Part shown: positions 47,622 through 58,157 of the stretch, in pieces | Numbering within the stretch: position 1 is the stretch's first letter | Layout: every line of letters begins with the position of its first letter | Assembly: GCA_034509755.1 (NCBI GenBank) | Contig: CM067559.1 | Location: 12,506,501-12,570,500 of the forward strand | Length of the DNA: 64,000 nt | Reading direction: 5' to 3' | From: Anisodus tanguticus | Lineage: Eukaryota; Streptophyta; Magnoliopsida; Solanales; Solanaceae | The notes under the pieces: generated by a model | Database searches by the model: none | What the model was told of the DNA's origin: nothing | What the model saw: the letters and a program-made list of their open reading frames with translations, nothing else | Position numbers and translations under genes: made by a program

Positions 47622-49615
47622 TTGAAAAGACTCAAAGCATGGGGTTGTTTGGCATATGTTAGAAAGCCTGACCCTAAGAGACCAAAGTTAGGAAATAAGG
47701 CTTATAAATGTGTTTTTGTAGGTTATTCACTTAACAGTATTACTTACAGATTCTTAATCCTTGACATATTTGAGATTATAGAATCTATAGATGTAAATTT
47801 TTTTGAAAACTTGACATGGTCTAGTTCTCAACCACAACCTACTAAAAACTCATTGTTACCTAGTCTAGAACCTATAGAGACTAATGACAATGTTGAACTT
47901 TCTGCTCCTACTCACAACAATGATATTTTAGTTCCTACTAAAGATATCGAACCTAGAAGAAGTAAGAGAGCAAGAATACAGAAAAATTATTTAGATTTTA
48001 TACAATATCTTGTAGAGGGTAATATTAATAAAGTTCTTTACATTACCAAGTATGATATGCATGTTGATGATGATCCTAAAACTTATTCTGAAGCTATGAG
48101 TTCCAGAGATGGTAATTTCTGGAAAGACGCTATCAATGATGAAAAAAAACATTCACTTTTGTCTAACGAAACTTGGGTGCTATCTGATTACCTCCTGGTG
48201 CTAAACCTATAGGATACAAATGGATATTCAAGAGAAAATTGAATGTTGATGGTACAATTGATAAGTTTAAAGCCAAATTGGTTGCTAAAGGTTATAAACA
48301 AAGACATGAAATTGATTACTTTGATACATATGCTCATGTTGCTCGCATCACATCTATTTGTTGTTTGATAGCACTTGCTTCTATTCACAAGCTAGTTATA
48401 CATCAAATGGATGTCAAAACTGCTTTTCTAAATATTGATTTACAAGAAGAAATATTTATGGAACAACCTGAAGGTTTCATAGTACCCGGCCAAGAGAAGA
48501 AAGTTTGTAAGTTAGTGAAATCCCTCTATGGTTTGAAGCAAGCTCCCATGCAATGACATGAGAAGTTTGACAAAGTAGCTTTGGCATATGATTTTGTTGT
48601 TAATGATGTTGATAAATATATCTATAGTAAGCATGATAAATCTGGATATGTAATTCTCTGTTTATATGTTGATAATATGCTTATTTTTGGGTTTGACATA
48701 TCTTGTGTGGAAGAAACTAAGAATTTTTTCAGTTCTAACTTTGATATGAAAAATCTAGGAGAGGCTGATGTGATCTTAGGAATTAAAATCCTAAGAAAGA
48801 GAGATGAGTTGCCTTTAACCCAATCTCATTATATTGGGAAATTTCTCAAAAAAGATTAGTCATTTCAATGACAAACCAGCCCCCACTCCTTTAGATCCTA
48901 GTATTAAATTAATGAAGAATACTGGAAGGACTCATGGACAATTTGAGTATTCTAGTATTATCGGAAGTCTTATGTATGTATGCATTGTACGAGACCAGAT
49001 ATAGCCCAAGCGGTGGGAGTACTATGTCGTTTCTCAAGTAACCAAGGAATTGAACATTGGAAAGCAATTTCAAGAGTGTTGGCTTACTTGAAAGGAACCA
49101 TATATTATGGTTTACATTTTCAAGGTTATCCCGCTGTATTGGAAGGATACAACGATGCAAACTGGAACAATGTAGAATCCAAGTCCAAGTCTTCTGCTAG
49201 ATGGATATTTACATTAGGTGGTGCTGCTGTGTCTTGGGGTTCTAAGAAGCAGACTTGTATATCTGATTCAACAATGTTGTCATAATTAATTGCACTGGCA
49301 GATGCATGTAAGGAGGCAGAATGGCTTCGAAACTTACTTAAAGAGATCCCATTATGGAAGAAGTCAACTCCAGCAGTCTTGATTAACTGTGATAATCATG
49401 CTACAATATATAATGTCTCAAACAAGACTAATAATGGAAAGTCAAGACATGCAAATCTTAGACATCAAATAATAAGATAATTACTCAAGAGAGGAGTGGT
49501 TACAGTTAACTATATTGAAACAAAGAAGAACTTGGCAGACCCATTTACTAAGAGTCTACCAAAAGCAGTGATTTCAATAAAGTGTAAGGAAATGGGACTA
49601 AGGTCTGTGAAATAA
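47622..49615 (+). pseudogene. Copia reverse transcriptase and RNase H pseudogene
   Basis: The integrase tail ends with 'EPRRSKRARIQKN'. Reverse transcriptase includes 'NFWKDAINDEKKH', 'VHQMDVKTAFLN' in the variant 'VIHQMDVKTAFLNIDLQEE', and 'VKSLYGLKQAPMQ' followed by a stop. The catalytic box is 'LYVDNMLIFG', so the second Asp is lost. RNase H text: 'GYNDANWNNVESKSKSSARW', then a TAA at 49283, then 'EAEWLRNLLKE'. The natural stop is at 49613-49615. Confidence 0.82.
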
Positions 49616-50257
49616 GGTTGATCACCGGTTAACAAAAACCCAACCTATGTTTTGAAAAAGATAAATAAGGTTCAATGGGTACCAACAAGTTACGAAAGTG
49701 ATTATGGTACACTAAGTCAAAACTTCCCATTTCTGTATTAGTGTAGTGATTCTACATGATTGAGGATGGATGAAAATCCTTAATAAGTCTATGTTTGTTA
49801 ACAGGTGTATCGCAGAAACGCCTTAGAGACTTACCTATATGAATATGGAAATCAGGATGTTTCCTATGAGAATAAGACCGTTCTCTAAAGAATACTCATG
49901 AATCCAGGATATAAGCACAGGGCCATTAACGTGCTAAGTTACAGAACACACAATTCTTTGAAGTCAATATTTGTGGAGATTTCGGTTTTATCACAAGGGG
50001 TATTTAGTTCAAGACTAGTTCACCATAAAACCTCGATAAGGCTTTGAATTTCTTACACTAAGTGAAGGTTCAAATCCAAAAGATACCTATCATTTATGTA
50101 TTGATTTCTACGATGATGCTTTGTCTCAACTTTGTTTGAACTACGTTTGCTTGATCCCACTCGGGTACGTAGGCAGTCACATGAGTGATGCAGCCATTCC
50201 TATTCTGAAAGATTTTACTTTATTTTATGTTTTTTTATTATAAAAATAGGGGGATAA
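49616..50257 (+). other. 3' untranslated region and polypurine tract of the Copia element
   Basis: No ORF. It ends with AAAATAGGGGGATAA (50243-50257) directly before the 3' LTR TGTTGGAT, the expected plus-strand primer. Confidence 0.7.
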
Positions 50258-50800
50258 TGTTGGATATTTTCAGCAAAATCAAAAGCCATCATTGATGTGA
50301 TGCCCCTTCAAATTTAGGGGAAGTCTGTTAACATAATTCATATTTATTTTGAATTTGAATAGACGCAACCTTTCCCAATAGCCACCGTTGATTCCTCTTG
50401 GAGGTGTCTGTTGGTGATGAAAATGCATCACCAATGGATGCGAAATCTCTATAAGTAGTAAAGATGTTTTCTCATTCAAACATATACATGAAAAAGAATA
50501 AATACTTCTAATGAAAAAAAAAAGAATCAAAACTTCTGTTTTCTTTTCTTCCCTAAGTATCATCAAAAACTTCATACTAGTGTGTTCTTGGTTGGATCAA
50601 GGGAGTACAAACTTTGAATTCAACATCGTTGTTAGGGCTTCATTGTATCCTAAAGGCAATATTTCTGAGACCTATTGTACTCGTCAATTTATTGTGAAGG
50701 GTCAAAATAATTGTCTAAAAAAATCTGCATAAGAGTCTTGAAGTCAGAGAACAACAATTCGGTGTATGTGTTTCATCCTTTAGTACCATATTTTACAACA
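50258..50800 (+). repeat. 3' LTR of the Ivana-like Copia element
   Basis: Starts TGTTGGATATTTTCAGC, ends TTTTACAACA. Matches 45082-45665 except for the repeat-number difference and scattered changes. Confidence 0.85.
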
Positions 50801-50805
50801 GACTC

Positions 50806-52169
50806 ATCAACAAATCCAAATCCTACAAGCAACTTATTGATAAATCCAACTACACAATTTTGGATAAGAGTTTTTTTGCAAATTTTGTTTTCCTACCAAA
50901 CATCAAGAAATAAAATGTTTTAATTAATTATAGTTTAAAAACAAACTATTTAGAGAGTGAATAGGTTTGCGAATTTCATACTTAAATAATTGAGTGTTTT
51001 GGTTACCTCTAAATTATAACTCACTTTCGATTAAAACCTCATGATTGAATATGTGACAAACAATTGAGAATAACTTGATGAGAAGTGCGTGAGAGATGAA
51101 AAGTCTTTAAACTGAGTTCACCTAACGCAATGACTTTATGATAGTTCGGGAATATGTAAACACCCAATAGTTTAGATATAAAACTCCTAAAAATGTATAT
51201 TTTAAAGATTTTTTAACCTATCCACTCAAAAAAGTTTTCACTTGTACTGTCATTTGAAACTCTGTAAAAGAGCTTTTGGTGAGTGATGTTCACATAGTAT
51301 GTCGTATCCATCCAGGGGATATTTTAATATGAACTAATGGTACTTCAGAGGGTCCTGTGAACACCCAATTAGGTAAGAAGCTCGTAAAATAGTGGTAGAT
51401 TAATTTAAAAAATTTAAACTTATTCACTTCTATTTACAAGCAGTTTTAATTTTTTTTAAAGATTAATTTTTTTCTATTTTTTGGTGTTTGGTTGAGAAAT
51501 AAGAGAGGTCTTCACTAAATACTCATTTTTTCAAATGACAAAGAAAGATATAACTGGATAGCAAAATAATTTCTTCTGCAAGTTGCAACGTAAAATAGGG
51601 ATCACAATCCAAAATTAGAGAAGTGTTACAAATTGGAATCTGTAACAAAATAAGCCAATTTAAAGGAATAAAAACGAAATAAGTGACGTCGAAGAATGAT
51701 GAAAAACAATTCTTTGTTAAACTAAAACATTTTTAATGCCTACTTATTGCATATCTTCCAAGCTTACGACACTCTGAGATCACCCTTCTTAATGAGTATA
51801 AAGTATAAACTACTCAAGTAACCTTTTAACAATGTTGACAAAAATTAAACATGTAATTTTAAATATTATCAATATCTAAATTCAATAATAATAAATTAAG
51901 TGCAATTAAATGCGTATTCTAAAATCTAAACACGCCATTTAGAGATCATGCAACTTTACCATTACATATTTGCAATGCATCGTAATTAATTTCATTTCCG
52001 CTGTTATACAAAGTTAACTTAGTGAAAAGAAGTGTATAAAGTTAATTTCATCAGTTTATCATGAGGTTCTTTTTTGGTCATTCATCCTTATCTGATGTTG
52101 TATGGGGTATCTTGTATGTCACATTTAAATTTGAATGTAAAGTGTAAATCAGGAAATTACCTAACTTTA
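50806..52169. other. Intergenic AT-rich DNA
   Basis: No coding frame or repeat that I can name. Longest open frames are under 75 codons and have no recognisable residues. Confidence 0.5.
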
Positions 52170-52171
52170 TA

Positions 52172-52615
52172 CTCCTCCGCTTACTTTCCTTATTAGTTTG
52201 TTCTAAAAAATTGACACATTTATATATTTAGAAACAATTTAACTTTATGAGATAATTTACAGTCACACAAATATCTAAGGCTTATTTTAGACCACATTTC
52301 AAAAGTCTCACTACTAATAAATCTCTCTTTTCCCGCTGAAAAATATTCAGTAGTTATTTTCCACTGAATGTTGATAGGAAAAATCTAAATAGTAATTTTT
52401 TACACGGAAAATTAGGAAGCTTTCTAGCGTTTCAATGAGAATCTATTTCCCACCATAAATTTTTTCAATGACCTAGTTCGGTAGGAAAATCATGTTTTAT
52501 AGTACAAATTTCTCACTGAATATAGATGAAAAAAATCTTTATTTCTTGTAGCGTCTCCTTTATTCTTAAAATCTGTGTCAAGTCAAACTAGGACAATTTT
52601 TTGAGACGGAAAGAG
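52172..52615. mobile_element. Stowaway-like MITE interrupted by a CACTA MITE
   Basis: Ends CTCCTCCGCTTAC and (reverse complement) CTCTTTCCGTCTCA, flanked by TA on both sides (52170-52171, 52616-52617), as expected for Tc1/mariner-type Stowaway. Internal text TTTACAGTCACACAAATATC matches the second Stowaway at 59191-59404, which has no insertion at the corresponding point. Confidence 0.7.
52309..52553. mobile_element. CACTA-type MITE, 245 bp
   Basis: Begins CACTACTAATAAATCTC and ends with the complement of CGCTACAAGAAATAAAGA, an imperfect CACTA terminal inverted repeat. The 3-bp target duplication TCT (52306-52308, 52554-52556) is perfect. Subterminal TTTCCNACTGAA-like motifs recur inside. 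No ORF, so it is non-autonomous. Confidence 0.75.
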
Positions 52616-52617
52616 TA

Positions 52618-53325
52618 GCACCTTATGTTTTTTAGATTAGGCCAACAATATTTATCAAGTATAGTTGGGACTTGGGTAAATAAGCAAGTCAATCAAAAGT
52701 AAATAGTACGTCAACCAAACGTTAGATTAGTTAATCTACATGGTGTGAACCTACATAAATAAAAACGTCAACCGAAACTCGAGTACGAATATAGATTATA
52801 ATACACTCACTCTTTCAACATAAACTGAAGGATACGTAAACTCACATATGATAAGGTTAAAATCTTCATTTATTATAAGAAATTTAATTATAAAAGACAA
52901 TTAGCATATATAGCTATAGCAAGGGAGAATGGCAGATTTAAAATTGTTACATAATACATTGCAGATATTACTGCAGTAAATAATATTGTAGGCCTTTGGA
53001 CAATATTTGGTTCATGTTTTAAAAAATAAAGTATTTAAGATTGAAGTTCAGATGTTTTTTAAGAACTTTTATACTTATAGAAAAACTTGAAGTTTTGCAA
53101 GTACAAGCGATTATTTGCTTGAAATATTCCTCAACCAAAATTTTCAATATTTCACCAACATTTGCAATCTGAAGTTCACTTTCTAATAATAGAGCAAACA
53201 TTTTTAGTTTATCAATTATGAACTATAATTGTTTACCCCAAAAAAAAGCTACAGTTGAATTTGTAAGTGGTTTAAGAATACGTGGATTGATTCGTAAGAA
53301 AATGTAATAAACAATTAGAGATAAA
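52618..53325. other. Intergenic AT-rich DNA
   Basis: Nothing recognised. Short open frames only. Confidence 0.5.
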
Positions 53326-53330
53326 TAAGC

Positions 53331-54278
53331 AGTTGAAAATTTACTAATGTAGAATTAAGTATATCTCATTATTTATGACTCAAACAATTGGGGCCCCGCA
53401 CGTCGGAAACGTCGTTTCCACACACGTGCACACATAGTGCCAAGTATTGCAAATTTTATTAGTGAAAGAGATATTGGTACGTATGTAATACGTTTAGACA
53501 TAGAATGATGAACGGTTATTGGCCAAATGACAAAGTATTTCACGTTGTTAACGAAGGAAGAAGTGTACAAAGTGTAAGATGAAACGAGTCGGAAATCGCC
53601 GCAGAGCCGTGAAGGGTCGCGGCGCAACACCGTCGGAGCCGCGGCGCCGGAGCTCGCCGCGGTGCTAATTGGGTGGCTAGTCACTGGAGCCACGACGCTA
53701 ATTCACAGAGTCGCGGCACTTCGGAGGCAGAATGCCGCGACAGGAAGTTGGAAAGTTCTGACCTTTGGGTTGGTTTGGGAGCATTGAATCTCCATTACTT
53801 GGCACATGAATTCAGCCATTATTTGGCTGAATGTAACCCCTCAATAAGTGTCATTACATTGGCTATTGAAGGCCATTAGTTGGCTAGTTGAGGGGTCATC
53901 TCCTTACACTATAAATTGAGGTCTTTGGCTAAATTGTTGAATACTACATTTAGAACTATTTACAGAATTTTCTAACATCTTCTTCTTCCTCTCTAGCAAG
54001 TTTACTACACTCAAAGTTCTTCAAGAGTAACACTTGAGTTTCCTTTTCTCAATTGTTAAGTTGTTGTTGTATCTTGGGAGACTATTTCCCGACAACATAA
54101 AATGAGATATACAGGGCAATCTTGTCTTAAAGACAGAGTGCCATCACTCGACTCAGCAAATCACACAAGGAGTTTGTTTCATTCTTGATTTCAAGTTTTG
54201 TTGTAATCTTTAGTTTATCCTTTCTAGCAATTGTAATATTTACTTACTTCCCGTTCCCTGCAATTGTTGTATCCCACA
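53331..54278 (+). repeat. 5' LTR of the deleted Copia element
   Basis: Starts AGTTGAAAATTTACTAATG, which fits TGTTGGAAATTT of the sister family with a mutated first base, and ends TCCCACA. TATA box CACTATAAATTGAGG at 53907-53921. Contains CAATCTTGTCTTAAA (54117-54131) and a GAGTG/CACTC hairpin (54136-54149). Confidence 0.8.
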
Positions 54279-54295
54279 ATTTTAAGACAAGATTG
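54279..54295 (+). other. Unusual primer-site region, self-complementary to the LTR
   Basis: ATTTTAAGACAAGATTG follows the LTR directly and has no TGG start. Bases 54281-54295 are the exact reverse complement of 54117-54131 in the 5' LTR and of 57078-57092 in the 3' LTR. Confidence 0.8.
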
Positions 54296-54313
54296 TTGTA
54301 AGTACTTAGAAAG

Positions 54314-55300
54314 ATGACTGGAAGAGAACAACTCACTTTTGATTATGCTATTGCTGCTACTCAAGGCAACCCCTCTGACTTCCCCACTGCTGCTCAAGGC
54401 ATACCTAATGCCTTCACTACTGCTCAAGGCTCATCCAACGCCTTTCCTGGTGCTCAAGGGAACGTTACATTTCCTCCACCCGCTGGATTCCACCATGAAC
54501 GCCCAGAAAAGTTCATGGGCTCCAACTTCAAGAGATGGCAACAGAAGATGCTCTTTTATCTGACTGGTATGGGAATGACTCGTTTCCTAACAGAAGATCC
54601 TCCACAAGCTGGAGACGAAATGGACCCTTCGCCTACTGAAACGACTGAAGGGGGCCAAGGTATCCATGTCATTAATGGCATGAAGATGGTTCTTGATGCA
54701 TGTTGTCATGGTGATTTAATGTATAAGAACTATATTTTAAAATTCCTATCAGACCCTCTCTACATGGTGTATTACACCGTAGGCACTGCCAAAGAGTTAT
54801 GGAAAAAACTGCAGAAGAAGTACAACACACAAGATGCAGGTACAAAGAAATTCATCGTTAGGAAATTCCTAAATTTCAAATGGTGGATAGCAAAACTGTG
54901 ATGTCCCAAGTTCAGGAATTCCAAATGATTCTACATCACCTGGATTTGGAAGGTATGAAACCAAATGAGCAGTTTTTGGTTGCATCACTGATTGAAAAGT
55001 TACCTCCCTCGTGGAATGAGTTACTTAAAACTTAAAACAAAGGAAATGACCTTTGAAGAACTTATTATCAAACTCCAGATTCAGGAAGATAATAAGAAGG
55101 CCTTGCCTAGGGGTAAATAACCCGCTGAAGCAAAGGCAAATCTGGCTGAGGCCAAAGGGAACCCAAGCAAGAAGCGCAAGTTCCAGAAAAACAGCAAGAC
55201 CCAAGCGACGGAGAAGTTCAAAGGAAACTGTCACCACTGTGAGAAACCTGGTCACATGATCAAGGACTGCCGCAAGCTTAAGACTGAGCAACAAGAGAAG
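54314..55300 (+). pseudogene. Copia gag pseudogene with intact zinc knuckle
   Basis: ATG at 54314 starts a 195-codon frame. After a repeated Ala-Gln-Gly stretch (about residues 14-48) it holds 'FHHERPEKFMGSNFKRWQQK' and 'GTAKELWKKLQKKYNTQDAG', typical of Copia gag. TGA at 54899 ends it after a frameshift; gag continues in other frames ('LIEKLPPSWNEL' near 54990-55030). The CCHC knuckle 'CHHCEKPGHMIKDCRK' at about 55228-55280 is complete. Confidence 0.8.
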
Positions 55301-55328
55301 GCCAAGGCTAAGGGTAAGGCACAGGTTT

Positions 55329-56302
55329 TTGGATGACATGATTGAAGAGTTCTCAGCGGTGGTGTTTGAAGAAAACCTTGTTGAGAATCCCATGCAATGG
55401 TGGATGGACACAGGTGCTACAAAACACATCTGTTCCAATAAAGATGTCGTCTTCACTTATACACCAGTTATAAACAAGAAGTTGTTCATGGGTAACAACG
55501 CTTCCTCTGATGTGCTGAGGGTAGGAAAGGTAGTCCTGAATATGACTTCTGAAAAAGAGCTCACTCTAAAGGAGGTGATGCATGTCCCTGAGATTAGAAA
55601 AAATTTAATTTCAGGTCATTTATTAGTTAATGTTGGTTTTAAGCTAGTGTTTGAGTCCAATACATTTGTAATCACCAAGAATGGAACATTTGTGGGAAGA
55701 GGATTCGTCTATGAAAGCCTCTTCAAAGTTAATGCCATGTCTGTAATACGTGCAAGCAATAATATTGAAGTTTCTTCTTACTTTCTTGAGTCCTCTAATT
55801 TATGGCATCATAGATTAGGACATGTTAACTACAAGTCCATCCAAAGGTTGGTAAAGTTGGAGTTGTTGCCGATTATCGACGTAAACCCTCAACATAAGTG
55901 TGAGGTGTGCGTAGAGGCAAAACTCACAAAGATTTCTTTTCGATCCGTCGAAAGGAGTACCGCTCCTCTAGAACTTATTCACACGGATATATGTGATTTG
56001 AAGTTTGCACAAACTAGAGGGGGAACAAGTACTTTGTGACATTCATTGATGATAGCACAAGGTATTGTTACCTTTACTTGTTGAAAAGTAAAGATGAAGC
56101 GTTCCGACGTTACAAAGCAGAAGTTCAAAACCAACTAAGCATGCGGATTAAATCCATTCGTAGCGATAGAGGGGGAGAATATGTAGAGCCATTTGAGGAA
56201 TATTATGCCGAATCGGGCATTGTTCATCAAACGACGGCTTCATACTCACCTCAGTCGAACGGTGTGGCAGAACGTAAGAACCGTACATTGGAAATTTACT
56301 AA
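55329..56302 (+). pseudogene. Copia protease and integrase pseudogene
   Basis: 'WWMDTGATKHICSNKDVV' carries the protease active site near 55400-55450. 'LWHHRLGHVNYKSIQRLVK' and 'HKCEVCVEAKLTKISF' form the zinc-binding pre-integrase region. 'LELIHTDICDLKFAQTRGG', 'TFIDDSTRYCYLYLLKSKDE' and 'IRSDRGGEYVEP' hold the three acidic residues. A one-base loss near 56028 shifts the frame inside the core. The frame ends in the 3' LTR at 56302. Confidence 0.83.
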
Positions 56303-57239
56303 TGTGGAATTAAGTATATCCCATTATTTATGACTCAAACAATTGGGGCCCTGCACGTCGGAAACATCGTTTCCACACACATGCACACGTAGTGCCAAGT
56401 ATCACAAATTTCATTAGTGAAAGAGATATTAGTACGTATGTAATACGTTTGAGATATAGAATGATGGAGGTTTATTGGCCAAATGACAAAGTATTCCACG
56501 TTGGTAAACGAAGGAAGAAGTGTACGAAGTGTAAGATGAAACGAGTCAAAAATCATCGTGGAGCCGTGAAGGGCCGCAGCGCAACACCGTCGGAGCTGCG
56601 GTGCCTCCCAGGCAGCGCCACGACGCTAATTGGGTGGCTAGTCACTGGAGCCGCGACGCTAATTCACAAAGTCGCGGCGCTTCGGAGGCAGAATGCCGCG
56701 ACGGAAAGTTGGAAAGTTCTGACCTTTGGGCTGGTTTTGGAGCATTGAATCTCCATTACTTGCCACATGAATTCAGCCATTATTTGGCTGAATGTAACCC
56801 CTCAATAAGTGTCATTACATTGGCTATTGAAGGCCATTAGTTGGCTAGTTGAGGGGTCATCTCCTTACACTATAAATTGAGGCATTTGGCTCAATTGTTG
56901 AATACTACACTTAGAAATATTTACAGAATTTTCTAACATCTTCTTCTTCCTCTCTAGCAAGTTTACTACACTCAAAGTTCTTCAAGAGTAACACTTGAGT
57001 TTCCTTTTCTCAATTGTTAAGTTGTTGTTGTATCTTAGGAGACTATTTCCCGACAACATAAAATGAGATATACAGGGCAATCTTGTCTTAAAGACAGAGT
57101 GACATCACTCGACTAAGCAAATAACACAAGGAGTTTGTTTCATTCTTGATTTCCAGTTTTGTTGTAATCTTTAGTTTATCCTTTCTAGTAATTGTAATAT
57201 TTACTAACTTTCCGTTCCCTACAATTGTTGTATCCCACA
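56288..57239 (+). repeat. 3' LTR of the deleted Copia element
   Basis: Matches the 5' LTR from TTGRAAATTTACTAATG to TCCCACA with scattered changes, the largest near 56575-56630. It is joined to integrase without a polypurine tract. Confidence 0.8.
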
Positions 57240-57244
57240 TAAGC

Positions 57245-57950
57245 AATTGCAAATAATAAGCAATAGAATAGCCTGAATCGATAGAATCTTGATTGAGACT
57301 TGTCCTGAGATTGGTCTGGTCCTTCGTGGAATTGCTTTGAACCCGAGCCAATATTGAGAGCGTGAATATCTTAAGTTTACAATGAAATCGTGCAAGTGAA
57401 TGTAATGAGAATCAGATGTCCTTCCAACATGAAAGTTGAACTCCTTTTATAGTTAACAATACAAGATATTAACGTTAAAGAAACAATTTCTACTTCAATG
57501 CACTTATATGAGAATATGAGAAAGGAGTAATTGCCGGCGTCATGCCCGGAGCGATTACGTGATGAGTCTCTTCGACCTTCTGCCGGTGTCACCTAGTTCG
57601 GACACTACCTGGTCATGTTTGAACATCCGGACTTATACTGATGTCTCACCTCGAGTGAACTCACATCGGGTGCACATTATTATTACTCCCTTCGACCTCA
57701 CAATTAAACTTTTTCACGTGTCATGCTAGTTTTCACCGTATAATATTTTTTATTGCTGAATGAGTTCTAAATTAAAATTACTGTGTTCTTCCAAGTTAAA
57801 ATTGGCTACGCCCGTAATGAATATACTGTTTAATTTCCCCTCAATATAGAAAGTAAAAAAAGTAAAAACCGACCGTAGAGGTCATAATCAATAATGGGGA
57901 CTAAAGGACGTAAGCAAATGGTACCCACTTAGATCCACAGCATAGGCAGG
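57245..57950. other. Spacer upstream of the glutaredoxin gene
   Basis: No gene. The stretch 57530-57710 (GGCGTCATGCCCGGAGCG and nearby) is locally GC-richer and may be an old repeat, but I could not identify it. Confidence 0.4.
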
Positions 57951-58157
57951 TGATGACATATTTTAACGTAAGCCACAACTTATATTACGCGTAACATATC
58001 GTAACTGCCGTTGCCACCCCACCCTCCATTCCCCACCCAACCCCCTACGTACAACCTTATATATATGCACAATATCTAATCAACACACTGCAAAAAAAAA
58101 ATAACACTACTAAAGAAAAATCATATAGTAGCTACAATTATCTCTCTTTTAATTTTC
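57951..58157 (+). promoter_or_regulatory. Putative core promoter and 5' UTR of the glutaredoxin gene
   Basis: TATATATATG at 58058-58067 is a good plant TATA box, about 90-100 bp before the start codon, leaving a plausible leader of about 65-70 nt. A perfect palindrome TTACGCGTAA (57985-57994) lies about 70 bp upstream of the TATA box. GATGACATATTTTAACG at 57954 only loosely resembles a TGACG pair of an as-1 element. Family genes are known targets of salicylate/TGA signalling; whether these sites act is inference. Confidence 0.5.

Larger units (their letters stand above)
45082..50800 (+). mobile_element. Complete but mutated Copia element (Ivana/Oryco-like)
   Basis: LTRs at 45082-45665 and 50258-50800. 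Target duplication GACTA (45077-45081) and GACTC (50801-50805). Internal order is gag, protease, integrase, reverse transcriptase, RNase H. RNase H text 'EAEWLRNLLKEIPLWKKS' and 'NNGKSRHANLRHQII' suggests the Ivana/Oryco group (family knowledge, not tested). In-frame stops interrupt every domain. Confidence 0.87.
53331..57239 (+). mobile_element. Copia element lacking reverse transcriptase and RNase H
   Basis: LTRs at 53331-54278 and about 56288-57239. The 5-bp target duplication TAAGC is perfect (53326-53330, 57240-57244). Between them are gag, protease and most of integrase; the coding text runs straight from integrase '...RKNRTLE' into the 3' LTR. Same family as the tandem array at 35649-43647. 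It would need all polymerase functions from another element. Confidence 0.86.

Noticed and set aside
53331..54278. LTR start at the TG of 53348
   Set aside because: Both LTRs share more text upstream (TTGRAAATTTACTAA), the sister family starts TGTTGGAAATTT, and only a start at 53331 gives the perfect TAAGC target duplication.
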